Notes: a model not told the origin generated them from the letters alone. A stretch of DNA of 64,000 nt from Rhizobium oryzihabitans (GCF_010669145.1 NZ_CP048632.1:1302001-1366000), one strand, 5' to 3'. Shown: positions 30,781 through 40,152, counted from the first letter of the stretch. Numbers and translations: made by a program.

Positions 30781-31599
30781 ATGGCTCAGGCATCCGGCCT
30801 CATGGCTGGCAAACGCGGCCTCATCATGGGCGTCGCCAATAATCGTTCAATCGCTTGGGGCATTGCCAAGGCTTGCGCGGACGCAGGCGCGGAACTCGCA
30901 CTCACCTGGCAGGGTGATGCGCTGAAGAAGCGCGTCGAGCCCTTGGCGCAGGAACTCGGTGCATTCATGGCCGGCCACTGTGACGTGACCGATCTCGAGA
31001 CGATCGATGCGGTTTTTGCCGGGCTGGAAAAGCACTGGGGCAAGATCGACTTCGTCGTGCACGCCATCGCTTTCTCCGACAAGGACGAGTTGACCGGTCG
31101 TTATCTCGACACCAGCCGCGACAATTTCAACCGCACCATGGACATTTCCGTCTTCTCGCTGGCCGCCGTTGCCAAGCGCGCCGAGCCTGTCATGAATGAT
31201 GGCGGCTCGATCGTCACGCTGACCTATTACGGCGCCGAGAAGGTCATGCCGAACTACAACGTCATGGGCGTGGCCAAGGCCGCACTCGAGGCAAGCGTGC
31301 GTTATCTCGCCGTCGACCTCGGCAATCGCGGCATCCGCGTCAACGCCGTTTCCGCCGGCCCGATCAAGACGCTTGCGGCTTCCGGCATCGGCGACTTCCG
31401 TTACATTCTGAAATGGAACGAGTACAATGCGCCCCTGAAGCGCACCGTTTCCATCGAGGAAGTCGGCAAGTCGGCGCTTTACCTGCTGTCCGACCTTTCG
31501 ACGGGCGTGACCGGCGAAATCCACCACGTGGATTCCGGTTACCACACCATCGGCATGAAGGCGGTGGACGCGCCTGACATTTCGGTGGTCAAGGACTGA
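30781..31599 (+). CDS. fabI: Enoyl-[acyl-carrier-protein] reductase (NADH)
   Basis: FabI carries out the last reduction of each fatty-acid elongation cycle and is the target of triclosan-type inhibitors. The 272-residue protein has the modified nucleotide motif GVANNRSIAWGIA and the catalytic pair Tyr159 and Lys166 in MPNYNVMGVAKAALE. The substrate-loop NAVSAGPIKTLAASGI is normal. GGGAG lies upstream of the ATG. Rhizobiaceae often have more than one FabI paralogue. Confidence 0.96.
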   Translation: MAQASGLMAGKRGLIMGVANNRSIAWGIAKACADAGAELALTWQGDALKKRVEPLAQELGAFMAGHCDVTDLETIDAVFAGLEKHWGKIDFVVHAIAFSDKDELTGRYLDTSRDNFNRTMDISVFSLAAVAKRAEPVMNDGGSIVTLTYYGAEKVMPNYNVMGVAKAALEASVRYLAVDLGNRGIRVNAVSAGPIKTLAASGIGDFRYILKWNEYNAPLKRTVSIEEVGKSALYLLSDLSTGVTGEIHHVDSGYHTIGMKAVDAPDISVVKD

Positions 31600-31622
31600 C
31601 CGCCACGAGATCAAATAATTAG

Positions 31623-31664
31623 AGCGGGATGGCGAAAACTGCTCTCAGTTTTCGCCATCCCGCT
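31623..31664 (+). terminator. Perfect 19-bp hairpin downstream of fabI
   Basis: The arm AGCGGGATGGCGAAAACTG and its exact complement are separated by a CTCT loop. There is no long T-tract on either side, so it could be an atypical terminator, an RNA-stabilising hairpin or a small mobile palindrome. It sits between fabI and a co-directional gene 30 bp further on. Confidence 0.6.
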
Positions 31665-31693
31665 TCAGGAATGCTTGAAACAGGGGTATCGCC

Positions 31694-32287
31694 TTGCTCG
31701 TCTATGTGATCCGACACGGACAAACGGACTGGAATGCGATACGCCGGCTTCAGGGCCAGAAAGACATTCCGCTCAATGATTTTGGCCGCCAGCAGGCGGT
31801 CGGCAACGGCAAGGTCCTGGCGCGTATTCTCGGCGCATCGGCTGATGATTTCGACTACGTGGCAAGCCCGCTCGGGCGCACGCGCGAGACCATGGAACTG
31901 ATGCGCGGGGCCATGGGGCTCGATCCCAGGGCCTACCGCACCGATGACCGTCTGGTCGAAGTTTCCTTCGGTGACTGGGAAGGCCAGACCCTTCCGGAAC
32001 TGAAAAAAGAGTTTCCCGACCGGGTGAAGGCGCGCAAGGCCAACAAATGGGACTTCATTCCCCCCGGACAGGATGCCGAAAGCTATGAAATCCTCTCCTG
32101 GCGCATCGGCGCATGGCTATCCTCCGTCGAGGTTCCGACGGTATGCGTCTGCCATGGCGGCGTCATCCGCTCCATCTTCCGGCTGGTGTCAGGCATGGAC
32201 AAGGACGAGGCCTCACGGACGCAAATCCCGCAGGACCGGATTTTGAAAGTCGAGATGGACAGGAATAGTGCGGAGTGGATTTCGTAA
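31694..32287 (+). CDS. Histidine phosphatase family protein (phosphoglycerate mutase-like)
   Basis: A 197-residue member of the histidine phosphatase superfamily. The catalytic RHG motif is in VYVIRHGQTDWN, and the second catalytic histidine in TVCVCHGGVIRSI. Members include cofactor-dependent phosphoglycerate mutases and many small-molecule phosphatases (GpmB, CobC types); the length and the EVSFGDWEGQTLPEL segment fit a phosphatase. The start is a TTG at 31694 with AGGGGT upstream, since no ATG precedes the first beta strand. Confidence 0.88.
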   Translation: MLVYVIRHGQTDWNAIRRLQGQKDIPLNDFGRQQAVGNGKVLARILGASADDFDYVASPLGRTRETMELMRGAMGLDPRAYRTDDRLVEVSFGDWEGQTLPELKKEFPDRVKARKANKWDFIPPGQDAESYEILSWRIGAWLSSVEVPTVCVCHGGVIRSIFRLVSGMDKDEASRTQIPQDRILKVEMDRNSAEWIS

Positions 32288-32386
32288 AGGAATTGCGGCA
32301 ATGGCTTCCTCAATTGCGGACAGAATCCGCGACGTAAAAATCAATAGCAGCGGGCGACTTTAATCTGGCCGGTTTCTCGGAGAACT

Positions 32387-32506
32387 CCCTCATTCCTGTG
32401 CTTGTCACAGGAACCCAGCCAGCCCAAGTCTTTGGGCTGAAAAGAACTCCTCCCGCCGCGCGGACGCGCGTCGACTGGATTCCTGTGACAGGCACAGGAA
32501 TGAGGG
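32387..32506. repeat. Modular palindromic repeat, tip type C
   Basis: The tips CCCTCATTCCTGTGCTTGTC and GACAGGCACAGGAATGAGGG are complementary. The inner part has CCAGCCAGCCCAAGTCTTTG and GGACGCGCGTCGACTGGATT, matching the element at 49812-49931 in the opposite orientation. Confidence 0.85.
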
Positions 32507-32531
32507 TGGATAATAGCTACCGCCTGGAAAT

Positions 32532-32792
32532 TTACTCAACGACCTGAAGATCGTCGACCACGCGTTTGCCATCCACTTCCGTGTAGAAAACCACGACCTT
32601 GACGCCCGCTTTCAAGCCTTCGAAATTGAACTCTTCCGGCACGCGATAGGTCTTGCCGTCGTTGAGCGTAATGCTGAGGCCATTCGCGTCGATCTTGCTG
32701 ATCGTTCCCTCCACGTCGACGCTCTGGGCGAAGCCGTTGATGGGCATCAAAAGGTTGGCGGTAGCCAGAAGGGCGGCAATCATCATACGCAT
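32532..32792 (-). CDS. DUF1344 family secreted small protein
   Basis: An 86-residue protein with a signal peptide (cleavage after NGFAQ) and a compact beta domain: VEGTISKIDANGLSITLNDG, then PEEFNFEGLKAG and VVVFYTEVDG. This is the DUF1344 pattern, a small periplasmic domain of unknown function common in Rhizobiales. I use the ATG at 32792, which starts directly at the signal peptide; the frame is open further upstream without support. Confidence 0.87.
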   Translation of the reverse strand: MRMMIAALLATANLLMPINGFAQSVDVEGTISKIDANGLSITLNDGKTYRVPEEFNFEGLKAGVKVVVFYTEVDGKRVVDDLQVVE

Positions 32793-33245
32793 CGATCTAG
32801 CTTTCGTGGATTTGCGTGAAAACCTTACATGCATGAAGAATTGCCTTTCGAATGTGGCGGAAATTGCCCGCAACCATGACATTTTCGGCCCAATTGATGA
32901 ACGGATTTGGGATCGCGTTCAAGCCGTTAGTGATTTTTACACCGCATTTCGCAGCAATATTGGAAAACTCCGGATTAGCGTGGAAAACGCCGGCATCTTT
33001 ATACTCTCGTCATCTCCCAAAACCCGGGGGTTCACACCGAATCATTTCCCCAGCCGGGTCTATTCTCCGTGGTTATGTGTGTCGCCCTGCGGCCTGTCGC
33101 GCTTCGTGAACGGTATGTCACCTTCTTATCGGGCCTGCGATGAAAGAAAGGCTTTTGCCTTGGTCTCATTTTCCACTATGACAAATCCGCTTGTTTTAAA
33201 CGGCCCCTGTCCGCAGGTCGGCCCTGTTTTCCGGTCTTGAAAAAT
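32793..33245. other. Divergent intergenic region before aroC, no gene seen
   Basis: About 450 bp between the divergent DUF1344 gene and aroC. Short frames cross it but none has recognisable features. I looked for an FMN riboswitch (ribB lies in the operon that starts here) and saw no RFN-like sequence. Promoters for both directions are expected but not placed. Confidence 0.4.
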
Positions 33246-34343
33246 ATGTCGCATAACAGCTTCGGTCATCTTTTCCGCGTTACCACCTGGGGAGAAAGCC
33301 ATGGGCCCGCCTTGGGCTGCGTGGTGGATGGCTGCCCGCCCGGAATTCGCTTCACGCTTGCCGAGGTGCAGCACTGGATGGACAAGCGCAAGCCCGGCCA
33401 GAGCCGCTTCGTGACCCAGCGCCGCGAGGACGACATTGTAAAAGTCCTCTCCGGCGTGATGCTGGACGAGGACGGCGAGACGATGGTGACGACCGGCACG
33501 CCGATCTCGATGCTGATCGAAAACACCGACCAGCGCTCCAAGGATTACGGCGAGATCGCAAGGCGCTTCCGCCCCGGCCACGCCGATTTCACCTATGACC
33601 TGAAATACGGCATTCGCGATTATCGCGGCGGCGGGCGCTCTTCCGCGCGCGAGACGGCGGCGCGTGTCGCCGCAGGCGCAATCGCCCGCAAGGTGGTGCC
33701 TGATCTCAATGTGCGCGGCGCGCTGGTGCAGATCGGCAAACACAGGATCAACCGCGACAATTGGGACTGGGATCAGATCGACCAGAACCCGTTCTTCTGC
33801 CCGGATGCGGCCATGGTGCCCGTGTGGGCAGACTATCTCGATGGCATCCGCAAGGCGGGATCGTCGATCGGCGCCGTTGTCGAAGTGGTGGCGGAAGGGG
33901 TTCCGGCCGGCATCGGCGCACCCATTTATGCCAAGCTCGATCAGGATATCGCCTCCAATCTCATGTCGATCAACGCCGTCAAGGGCGTGGAAATTGGCGA
34001 GGGATTTGCCTCCGCCGAGCTTTCCGGCGAAGAGAATGCCGACGAGATGCGCATGGGCAATGACGGCAAGCCTATTTTCCTCTCCAACCATGCCGGCGGC
34101 ATTCTGGGTGGCATCGCGACCGGCGAACCTGTTATCGCCCGCTTCGCCATCAAGCCCACCTCCTCCATTCTGACCGAGCGCCAGTCGATCGACGCGGACG
34201 GCAACAATGTGGATGTGCGCACCAAGGGCCGCCACGACCCCTGCGTCGGCATTCGCGCCGTGCCGATCGGCGAAGCTATGGTGGCCTGCACCGTTGCCGA
34301 CCATTACTTGAGAGATCGCGGCCAGACCGGCCGGTTGAAGTGA
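33246..34343 (+). CDS. aroC: Chorismate synthase
   Basis: AroC makes chorismate from 5-enolpyruvylshikimate 3-phosphate, the last step of the shikimate pathway, using reduced FMN. The 365-residue protein starts [20 protein letters not shown], the first family signature, and has the second ([20 protein letters not shown]) and third ([13 protein letters not shown]) signatures. The start is ATG 33246; an in-frame TTG nine bases earlier is less likely. It is followed 12 bp later by ribB, another flavin-linked gene, a conserved rhizobial pairing. Confidence 0.97.
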   Translation: MSHNSFGHLFRVTTWGESHGPALGCVVDGCPPGIRFTLAEVQHWMDKRKPGQSRFVTQRREDDIVKVLSGVMLDEDGETMVTTGTPISMLIENTDQRSKDYGEIARRFRPGHADFTYDLKYGIRDYRGGGRSSARETAARVAAGAIARKVVPDLNVRGALVQIGKHRINRDNWDWDQIDQNPFFCPDAAMVPVWADYLDGIRKAGSSIGAVVEVVAEGVPAGIGAPIYAKLDQDIASNLMSINAVKGVEIGEGFASAELSGEENADEMRMGNDGKPIFLSNHAGGILGGIATGEPVIARFAIKPTSSILTERQSIDADGNNVDVRTKGRHDPCVGIRAVPIGEAMVACTVADHYLRDRGQTGRLK

Positions 34344-34355
34344 GGTAGACTAGAA

Positions 34356-35456
34356 ATGGCATATGATCAGAAACGTGTCGTCGACGCCATCCGCGCTTTC
34401 GAAGCCGGCGAGATCGTTGTCGTGACCGATGATGACGACCGGGAGAACGAAGGCGATCTGATTATTTCGGCGGTTCATTGCACCGCGGAAAAGATGGCCT
34501 TCATCGTGCGCCACACATCCGGCATCGTCTGCGCCCCCATGCCGCGTGAGGAAGCCAAGCGGCTGAACCTCAATGCCATGGTTGCCGAAAACGACAGCGC
34601 CCATACGACCGCCTTTACCGTCAGCGTCGATTTCAAGCACGGTACCACCACCGGGATTTCGGCCGACGACCGCACGCTGACGGTGCGCAACCTCGCCAAC
34701 CCCAATGTTGGCGCCGCCGATTTTACCCGGCCCGGCCATATCTTCCCGCTGATTGCCCGCGAAGGCGGCGTGCTGATGCGCTCCGGCCATACCGAAGCGG
34801 CCGTTGATCTCTGCAAGCTGGCGGGACTGCCACCGATCGGCGTCATCTGCGAGCTCGTCAATGATGACGGCACCGTCACGCGCGGGCCGCAGGTCACTGC
34901 CTTTGCGGACAAACACCAGCTGAAGCAGGTTTCCGTCGCCGACCTCATCGCCTATCGCCAGCGCAAGGAAACGCTGGTGGAGATGGAATCCGCCTTCACC
35001 ATCGAAACGCCTTTCGGACCGGCCAAGGCGCAGACCTATTCCCTGCCCTGGGACCGCATGCAGCACATGGCGGTGATTTTCGGCGATATTCGCGATGGCG
35101 TCGATATTCCCGTTCGCCTGCATCCCGAAAACGTTGCTGACGACGTGTTTGGCGACCGCCAGCCGGTGCGGCACTATATGCAGAAGATCGCCGAGGAAGG
35201 CCGAGGCGTCATCGTCTATCTGCGCGAAGGCTCCGTCGGTGTCGGCCAGGTGGCCGGACGGCGCAAGTCACGCGATCCGGACGAGGCGCATGCGCAGGCC
35301 CGTTCCCGCGAAAATGAGTGGCTGGAAATCGGCCTCGGCGCGCAGATCCTGAAGGACCTCGGCATCAGTTCGATCAAGCTGCTGACGACGCGCGAACGCC
35401 ATTACGTCGGCCTCGAAGGTTTCGGCATCAAGATTTCGGCGACGGATATCTGCTGA
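34356..35456 (+). CDS. ribB: 3,4-dihydroxy-2-butanone 4-phosphate synthase with degenerate GTP cyclohydrolase II domain
   Basis: The N-terminal 205 residues are a complete RibB domain that makes dihydroxybutanone phosphate for riboflavin, with the acidic loop DDDDRENEGDL, the PGHIFPLIAREGGVL segment and HTEAAVDL. The C-terminal 150 residues have the RibA (GTP cyclohydrolase II) fold, but the zinc-binding Cys cluster is missing: the stretch equivalent to the CxxxxxRCDCG region reads DVFGDRQPVRHYMQ. Cyclohydrolase activity is therefore unlikely, and a separate RibA should exist elsewhere. This RibBX-type fusion is known in Rhizobiaceae. Probably co-transcribed with aroC. Confidence 0.93.
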   Translation: MAYDQKRVVDAIRAFEAGEIVVVTDDDDRENEGDLIISAVHCTAEKMAFIVRHTSGIVCAPMPREEAKRLNLNAMVAENDSAHTTAFTVSVDFKHGTTTGISADDRTLTVRNLANPNVGAADFTRPGHIFPLIAREGGVLMRSGHTEAAVDLCKLAGLPPIGVICELVNDDGTVTRGPQVTAFADKHQLKQVSVADLIAYRQRKETLVEMESAFTIETPFGPAKAQTYSLPWDRMQHMAVIFGDIRDGVDIPVRLHPENVADDVFGDRQPVRHYMQKIAEEGRGVIVYLREGSVGVGQVAGRRKSRDPDEAHAQARSRENEWLEIGLGAQILKDLGISSIKLLTTRERHYVGLEGFGIKISATDIC

Positions 35457-35507
35457 TTTGGGGCTTTGCGAGAGCGCTTCGGTCTAGTGCGCTCTCCGCC
35501 CGCTCGG

Positions 35508-35649
35508 CGTCATCCTCGGCCTTGTGCCGAGGATCCATCCCGCAGTTTCCGACGCGACACGCTTGCGGTGTTCCAGACACATGGAGTCATGATCCCGGAA
35601 GCCATTGTTTCCGCGCTTGTGGATCCTCGCCTCAAGGGCGAGGATGACG
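35508..35649. repeat. Type B palindromic repeat split by about 85 bp
   Basis: The left arm CGTCATCCTCGGCCTTGTGC and the right arm CTCAAGGGCGAGGATGACG are type B tips, but the centre is much longer than in other copies. It occupies most of the 244 bp gap between ribB and the convergent glycosylase gene. Confidence 0.6.
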
Positions 35650-35700
35650 TCGGGTGTGGCGGCGCTCGCCACGACATTCGGGCACCGCAAAAAGGCACCT

Positions 35701-36897
35701 TCATCCGTCCTCCCGCCAGCCCTCCAGATAATTCACACTCTCGACCCCCGTAAACTTCGCAAGCCGCGACAATTCCGCGTCGAGCTTCTCCAGCCGTCCA
35801 GCTGAGGCGCGCACGCCCGGCTCCAGCCAAAGGCGGCGCAGGTCCAGCGTGCCGCGCTTGCGATCCGCCTTCATGTCGATGCGGCCGATCAGACGGTCTC
35901 CTTCCAGAAGCGGGAAGACATAATAGCCATATTGCCGTTTCGGCTCGGGCACGAAGACCTCGATGCGGTAATAAAAGCCGAACAGCCGCTCCGTGCGGTT
36001 GCGGTCGCGCAACAGTGGATCGAAAGGGCTCAGCACACGGACGCGGGACGAGGGTTCCGGCAGGTCGGAGACATCGGCGCTGAAATCCGCAAAGGCATAG
36101 GACGGGCGGGCAGCACCGCCATCGCTTGCGAGAAGCGAGACCTCGCACAGTTCGTCGCGATGGTTCTTGACCCAGTCCCTCGCCTCCTGCGGGGTAACGA
36201 GATCGAAAAAGGCGGCAATTTCGCCATGGGTGGCGAAACCCAGTCGCTTCAGCGCTTCGCGGCAGGCCCAGTCGACAAATTCGGCGTGTTCCACCTCGGT
36301 TTCATGATGCTCGCCGGGAATGACCCGTTCGGCGAGATCATAGACCTTCTGGAAGTTCACGCGGCCGGCTATGGCGAGCTTGCCGGTGTGCCAGAGATAT
36401 TCGAGCGCGGTCTTGGAGGGATGCCAGTTCCACCAGCCGCCGGACTGGTGCCCCTCCTCCTTCAGCTCCCGCGCCAGAACCGGACCGGTGGCGGCAATGC
36501 GCTCCAGCGTTTCACCGAAGGCGGCATCGAAACCCTCGCCGTGCCATTTGCGCCAGCGTTCCTGAATGATCGGCTCGCGGCGGCGGAAGCGGTGTTTCCA
36601 ATAGGGATAAAATTCCGTCGGTACGATGGAGGCGTCGTGCGTCCAGTGCTCGAACAGCGCGCGGTCCTTTTCCAGCAATGTGGTCAGATGTTCGCGCCTG
36701 TAGGTCTGATTGCGGGAGAATATTATCTGATGATGGGCGCGCTCCACCGTGCCGATACTGTCCACCTGCACGAAACCGATACCGGTGATGAGCTGCAGCA
36801 GGCCATCCTTGGAAAGCGCCTTGCCGGGCGGAGAGGAAAGCCCCTGCCGCGCCAGAAAAATCCGCCTTGCCGCTTCGTTCGAAACCTTGATCGTCAT
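35701..36897 (-). CDS. YcaQ-type winged-helix DNA glycosylase (HTH_42 family)
   Basis: A 398-residue protein of the YcaQ/AlkZ-like superfamily. Members unhook interstrand crosslinks or alkylated bases and consist of tandem winged-helix domains. The catalytic QxD motif is present as VQVDSIG near residue 45, followed by RAHHQIIFSRN. The C-terminal FDPLLRDRNRTERLFGFYYR and GRIDMKADRKRGTL segments are characteristic. E. coli YcaQ is the best-studied relative; the substrate here is inferred. Confidence 0.88.
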   Translation of the reverse strand: MTIKVSNEAARRIFLARQGLSSPPGKALSKDGLLQLITGIGFVQVDSIGTVERAHHQIIFSRNQTYRREHLTTLLEKDRALFEHWTHDASIVPTEFYPYWKHRFRRREPIIQERWRKWHGEGFDAAFGETLERIAATGPVLARELKEEGHQSGGWWNWHPSKTALEYLWHTGKLAIAGRVNFQKVYDLAERVIPGEHHETEVEHAEFVDWACREALKRLGFATHGEIAAFFDLVTPQEARDWVKNHRDELCEVSLLASDGGAARPSYAFADFSADVSDLPEPSSRVRVLSPFDPLLRDRNRTERLFGFYYRIEVFVPEPKRQYGYYVFPLLEGDRLIGRIDMKADRKRGTLDLRRLWLEPGVRASAGRLEKLDAELSRLAKFTGVESVNYLEGWREDG

Positions 36898-37012
36898 GGC
36901 GTTGAAGGTATGACGGCTTTTTCAGGATTGCAATGTTCTTTTTTTGTTCTTTGTTTCACTTCTGTTGATGACACGATATAGAACCGGAAAGCGATAGAGG
37001 GATGCATCAGTC

Positions 37013-37693
37013 TTGGAAATCCGTTTCGACAGTGCCGGCGTGGCCTTCGAGGGCAGGCAGGCTTTACAGCCCCTGTCCCTGACATTGACTGAACGGCGCA
37101 TCGGCGTGATCGGCCTCAATGGCTCGGGCAAGACCACCTTTGCGCGGCTCGTCAACGGGCTCACCAAGCCGACCGAAGGAAAGGTATCGGTGAACGGTCT
37201 CGATACCGTCAAGGATGCAAAAGCGGTGCTGCAGACGGTCGGCTTCATTTTCCAGAATCCGCAGAACCAGATCATCCTGCCGATCATACGCGACGATGTC
37301 GCCTTCGGGTTGAAGCGGCTCAGCCTCAACAACGTGGAGACGGAAACGCGGGTGAAGGCCGTGCTTGCCCGGCTCGGCATTTCTCATCTGGAAGAACGGC
37401 GCGCGCACGAGCTTTCCGGCGGCGAATTGCAGCTTTCGGCGCTGGCGGCCCTTCTGGTCACCGACCCGCAAATCCTCATTCTCGATGAACCGACCAACCA
37501 GCTCGATCTGAAAAACCGCGCGATCGTGGAAAAAACGATGGCGGCGCTGTCGCAGGCGCTTGTTGTCATCACCCATGATCTGCCGCTGGTTGCCGGCTTC
37601 GACCGCGTGCTGGTCTTCCACGAGGGTGCGCTGGTTGCCGATGCCGACCCCGAAGAGGCGGTGGCGCGCTATCTCGAGGTGGCATCGCGATGA
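37013..37693 (+). CDS. bioM: Biotin ECF transporter ATPase BioM
   Basis: The A component of the energy-coupling-factor importer for biotin. The 226-residue ATPase has Walker A GLNGSGKTT (34-42), Q-loop FQNPQNQIILP, signature LSGGELQ and Walker B ILILDEPTNQLD. The start is a TTG at 37013, because the protein aligns from MEIRFDSAGV and no in-frame ATG lies near. It overlaps bioN by four bases; with bioY it forms the complete BioMNY system first studied in rhizobia. Confidence 0.95.
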   Translation: MEIRFDSAGVAFEGRQALQPLSLTLTERRIGVIGLNGSGKTTFARLVNGLTKPTEGKVSVNGLDTVKDAKAVLQTVGFIFQNPQNQIILPIIRDDVAFGLKRLSLNNVETETRVKAVLARLGISHLEERRAHELSGGELQLSALAALLVTDPQILILDEPTNQLDLKNRAIVEKTMAALSQALVVITHDLPLVAGFDRVLVFHEGALVADADPEEAVARYLEVASR

Positions 37694-38295
37694 AGTCCCT
37701 GCATGTCGAAGGCACCGGCTGGCTCTATCGCGTCCCGCCGCGCCTCAAGCTCTTGACGCTGATGGTCTTCAGCATCGCGCTGTTCCTTACCCGAGACCTG
37801 ATTTTGCTGGGATGCGCCGTGGTTCTGGCCGCCGCCATTTTGCGCCAGACGCGGCTGCCCTTGCGGGAGATCGGCCTGCGGCTGCGCCCGGTGATGCTGA
37901 CCATTCTGCTCGTTGCCGCCTTCAGCTATCTGCTGCTTCCGGCCCATGATGCCAGCGTCAATCTTTTGCGGCTGACAGCACTGGCGCTTCTCGCCACCGC
38001 CGTCACCATCACCGTCAGCATTTCGCAATTCATGGACGAAATTGCGCTTGCCGCCGCACCGCTGGAAAGGCTGGGGCTGGTCAAGGCCGCCGATATCGGG
38101 CTTGCCGTCGGGCTGGTGGTGCGGTTCGTGCCTGAAATCGTCAACCGTTACCATGCGGTGCGCGATGCGCACCGGGCGCGCGGCCTGCCGGTGCGCATGG
38201 CCACCATCATCGTGCCGCTGGTGATTATGACGTTGAAGGATGCCGATGCCATTGCCGACGCCATTGACGCGCGCGGTTTCAGAGGCCAAAGCTGA
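37690..38295 (+). CDS. bioN: Biotin ECF transporter transmembrane protein BioN
   Basis: The T component of the biotin importer, 201 residues with about five membrane helices. The cytoplasmic coupling helices contain the family Ala-Arg-Gly signatures: AHRARGLP and DARGF near the C-terminus contact the BioM grooves. The start overlaps the bioM stop by four bases; bioY starts 31 bp later. Confidence 0.94.
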   Translation: MKSLHVEGTGWLYRVPPRLKLLTLMVFSIALFLTRDLILLGCAVVLAAAILRQTRLPLREIGLRLRPVMLTILLVAAFSYLLLPAHDASVNLLRLTALALLATAVTITVSISQFMDEIALAAAPLERLGLVKAADIGLAVGLVVRFVPEIVNRYHAVRDAHRARGLPVRMATIIVPLVIMTLKDADAIADAIDARGFRGQS

Positions 38296-38326
38296 CGGCC
38301 AGATAACCATCCGGAGTTTCCGAGCC

Positions 38327-38890
38327 ATGACGACCCGCGACCTTGTGCTGATTTCGCTGTTTTCCGCCATCATCATCGCACTGGGGCTTCTGCCGCCGAT
38401 CACGCTGGGTTTCATTCCGGTGCCGATCACCGCACAGTCGCTTGGCGTCATGCTGGCCGGTGTCGTGCTGGGCGCAAAACGCGGCACGCTGGCGGTTCTC
38501 CTGACGATCCTGATTGCCGCCATCGGCCTGCCGGTACTGTCAGGCGGACGCGGCGGCCTTTCCATCTTCACCACGCCGACCACGGGCTTCCTGATCGGCT
38601 GGATCGCGGCGGTTTTCGTCACCGGCACTCTCTCGGAAAAACTCGTCAACCGTGGCCAGTCGGCTCTGGCGCAGGGCGTCGGTTTCTTCATCGCCAGCCT
38701 GATCGGCGGCGTGGTCGTGCTTTACGCTTTCGGCATCACCTATCTGGCACTGGTCGTCGGGCTTGGTTTCGAAAAGGCCTTCATGGGTTCGCTCGCCTTC
38801 ATTCCGGGCGATGCGCTGAAGGCCGTCCTTGCCGCTCTTGCCGGCCGCGCCGTGATGGCGGGTTATCCGCTCCTGCCGCAGCGCGCCTGA
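38327..38890 (+). CDS. bioY: Biotin-binding S component BioY
   Basis: The substrate-capture membrane protein of the biotin importer, 187 residues with six helices. Typical features are LGLLPPITLGFIPVPITAQS near the start, the GGRGGLSIFTTPTTGFLIGW loop and the final PGDALKAVLAALAGRAV. BioY can bind biotin alone but transports efficiently with BioMN. The ATG at 38327 follows CCGGAG. No BioR-type operator was recognised upstream of bioM. Confidence 0.95.
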   Translation: MTTRDLVLISLFSAIIIALGLLPPITLGFIPVPITAQSLGVMLAGVVLGAKRGTLAVLLTILIAAIGLPVLSGGRGGLSIFTTPTTGFLIGWIAAVFVTGTLSEKLVNRGQSALAQGVGFFIASLIGGVVVLYAFGITYLALVVGLGFEKAFMGSLAFIPGDALKAVLAALAGRAVMAGYPLLPQRA

Positions 38891-38915
38891 GCTAGCTTTC
38901 TCCGGGAGGAAAAGA

Positions 38916-39851
38916 ATGGCGACCCGTCTTTACGAACATCCGATCTTCCTTGAGCACATCACGCCGGAAGGCCACCCCGAGCGGCCGGATCGGCTGCGGT
39001 CGCTGAACATCGCGCTCGAACATCCGAATTTCGAGCGCCTTGAACGCAGGCAAGCGCCGCAGGCCAATGAGGACGCCGTGCTTCTGGCGCATCCGGAAGA
39101 GCATCTGCTTGCCGTCATGCGCCAGATCCCCGAAGAGGATGGCGAGATCAACCGCATCGAGGCCGACACCTATGTCTCGCCGAAAAGCCTGCAGGCGGCG
39201 CTGACCGGCATAGGTGCGGCGATGGCGGCGGTGGACGACGTCTTTACGGGTGCCGCCGACAATGTCTTCGTCGCCGCCCGCCCGCCCGGGCACCATGCGG
39301 AAACCGCCAAGGCCATGGGCTTCTGTCTCTTCAACAATGCGGCAATTGCCGCCCGCCATGCGCAGAAGGTGCATGGGGCAGAGCGCGTCGCCATCATCGA
39401 CTGGGATGTGCATCACGGCAACGGCACACAGGATATTTTCTGGAACGACACCTCCGTGCTGTTCTGTTCCACCCACCAGATGCCGCTCTATCCGTGGAGC
39501 GGCGATAAAAACGAAACCGGCGTGAAGAACAATGTGGTCAACGCTCCGCTTTCGCCCAATACCGGCAGCGAGTATTTTCGCGAGGCCTTCAAATCGCGCG
39601 TGCTGCCGGCAATTGCGGATTTTTCGCCTGATCTCATCATCATCTCCGCCGGTTTCGATGCGCACCACCGCGATCCCCTGGCGCAGATCAATCTGGTCGG
39701 TGAGGATTTCGACTGGGCGACGGGGCGGCTTCTGGAAATGGCGGACAAATACGCCTCGAACCGGGTCGTCAGCCTGCTTGAAGGCGGTTATGATCTGGAA
39801 GGGCTGGCGGAATCGGCAGCCATGCATATTTTGAGAATGATGAAGGGTTGA
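38916..39851 (+). CDS. Histone deacetylase-family (AcuC/APAH-like) deacetylase
   Basis: A 311-residue zinc hydrolase of the arginase/HDAC fold. The catalytic pair of histidines is in RPPGHHAE, the zinc ligands in [16 protein letters not shown] and [13 protein letters not shown], and the catalytic tyrosine in [11 protein letters not shown]. Bacterial members deacetylate acetylpolyamines, protein lysines or acetoin-pathway targets; the substrate cannot be told from sequence. GGGAGGAAAAGA precedes the ATG. It lies directly between bioY and xseB, probably co-transcribed with xseB (two bases apart). Confidence 0.93.
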   Translation: MATRLYEHPIFLEHITPEGHPERPDRLRSLNIALEHPNFERLERRQAPQANEDAVLLAHPEEHLLAVMRQIPEEDGEINRIEADTYVSPKSLQAALTGIGAAMAAVDDVFTGAADNVFVAARPPGHHAETAKAMGFCLFNNAAIAARHAQKVHGAERVAIIDWDVHHGNGTQDIFWNDTSVLFCSTHQMPLYPWSGDKNETGVKNNVVNAPLSPNTGSEYFREAFKSRVLPAIADFSPDLIIISAGFDAHHRDPLAQINLVGEDFDWATGRLLEMADKYASNRVVSLLEGGYDLEGLAESAAMHILRMMKG

Positions 39852-39853
39852 AC

Positions 39854-40108
39854 ATGACGGAAAATGCCAACACAGCCGATGTCAGCGGTTATTCCTTTGA
39901 AAAGGCCGTCGCCGAGCTGGAAAGCATTGTCGCACGCCTGGAACGCGGAGACGTGGCTCTGGACGAATCAATCGCCATCTATGAGCGCGGCGAAGCCCTG
40001 AAGAAACATTGCGAAACACTGTTGAACGCTGCTGAAAAGCGAATCGAGAAGATTCGCCTCGATCGTGCGGGCAAGCCGCAGGGCGTGGAACCGCTGGACG
40101 GGGAGTAA
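39854..40108 (+). CDS. xseB: Exodeoxyribonuclease VII small subunit
   Basis: XseB is the small subunit of exonuclease VII, which degrades single-stranded DNA to oligonucleotides together with several copies bound to XseA. The 84-residue protein has the family pattern [20 protein letters not shown] and the helical C-terminus with [19 protein letters not shown]. The ATG at 39854 follows AAGGG; an in-frame TTG six bases earlier is an alternative. In many alphaproteobacteria xseB directly precedes dxs; here a pirin gene is in between. Confidence 0.94.
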   Translation: MTENANTADVSGYSFEKAVAELESIVARLERGDVALDESIAIYERGEALKKHCETLLNAAEKRIEKIRLDRAGKPQGVEPLDGE

Positions 40109-40115
40109 TTATCTC

Positions 40116-40152
40116 CTCCCTCATTCCTGTGCTCGTCACAGGAATGAGGGAG
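40116..40152. repeat. Minimal type C palindrome (tips only)
   Basis: CTCCCTCATTCCTGTG and CACAGGAATGAGGGAG flank a 5-base centre. It is the two terminal arms of the type C element with the whole modular inside deleted, located between xseB and the pirin gene. Confidence 0.85.

Noticed and set aside
32793..33245. FMN riboswitch ahead of the aroC-ribB operon
   Set aside because: No conserved RFN-element segments could be recognised in either strand of the gap.
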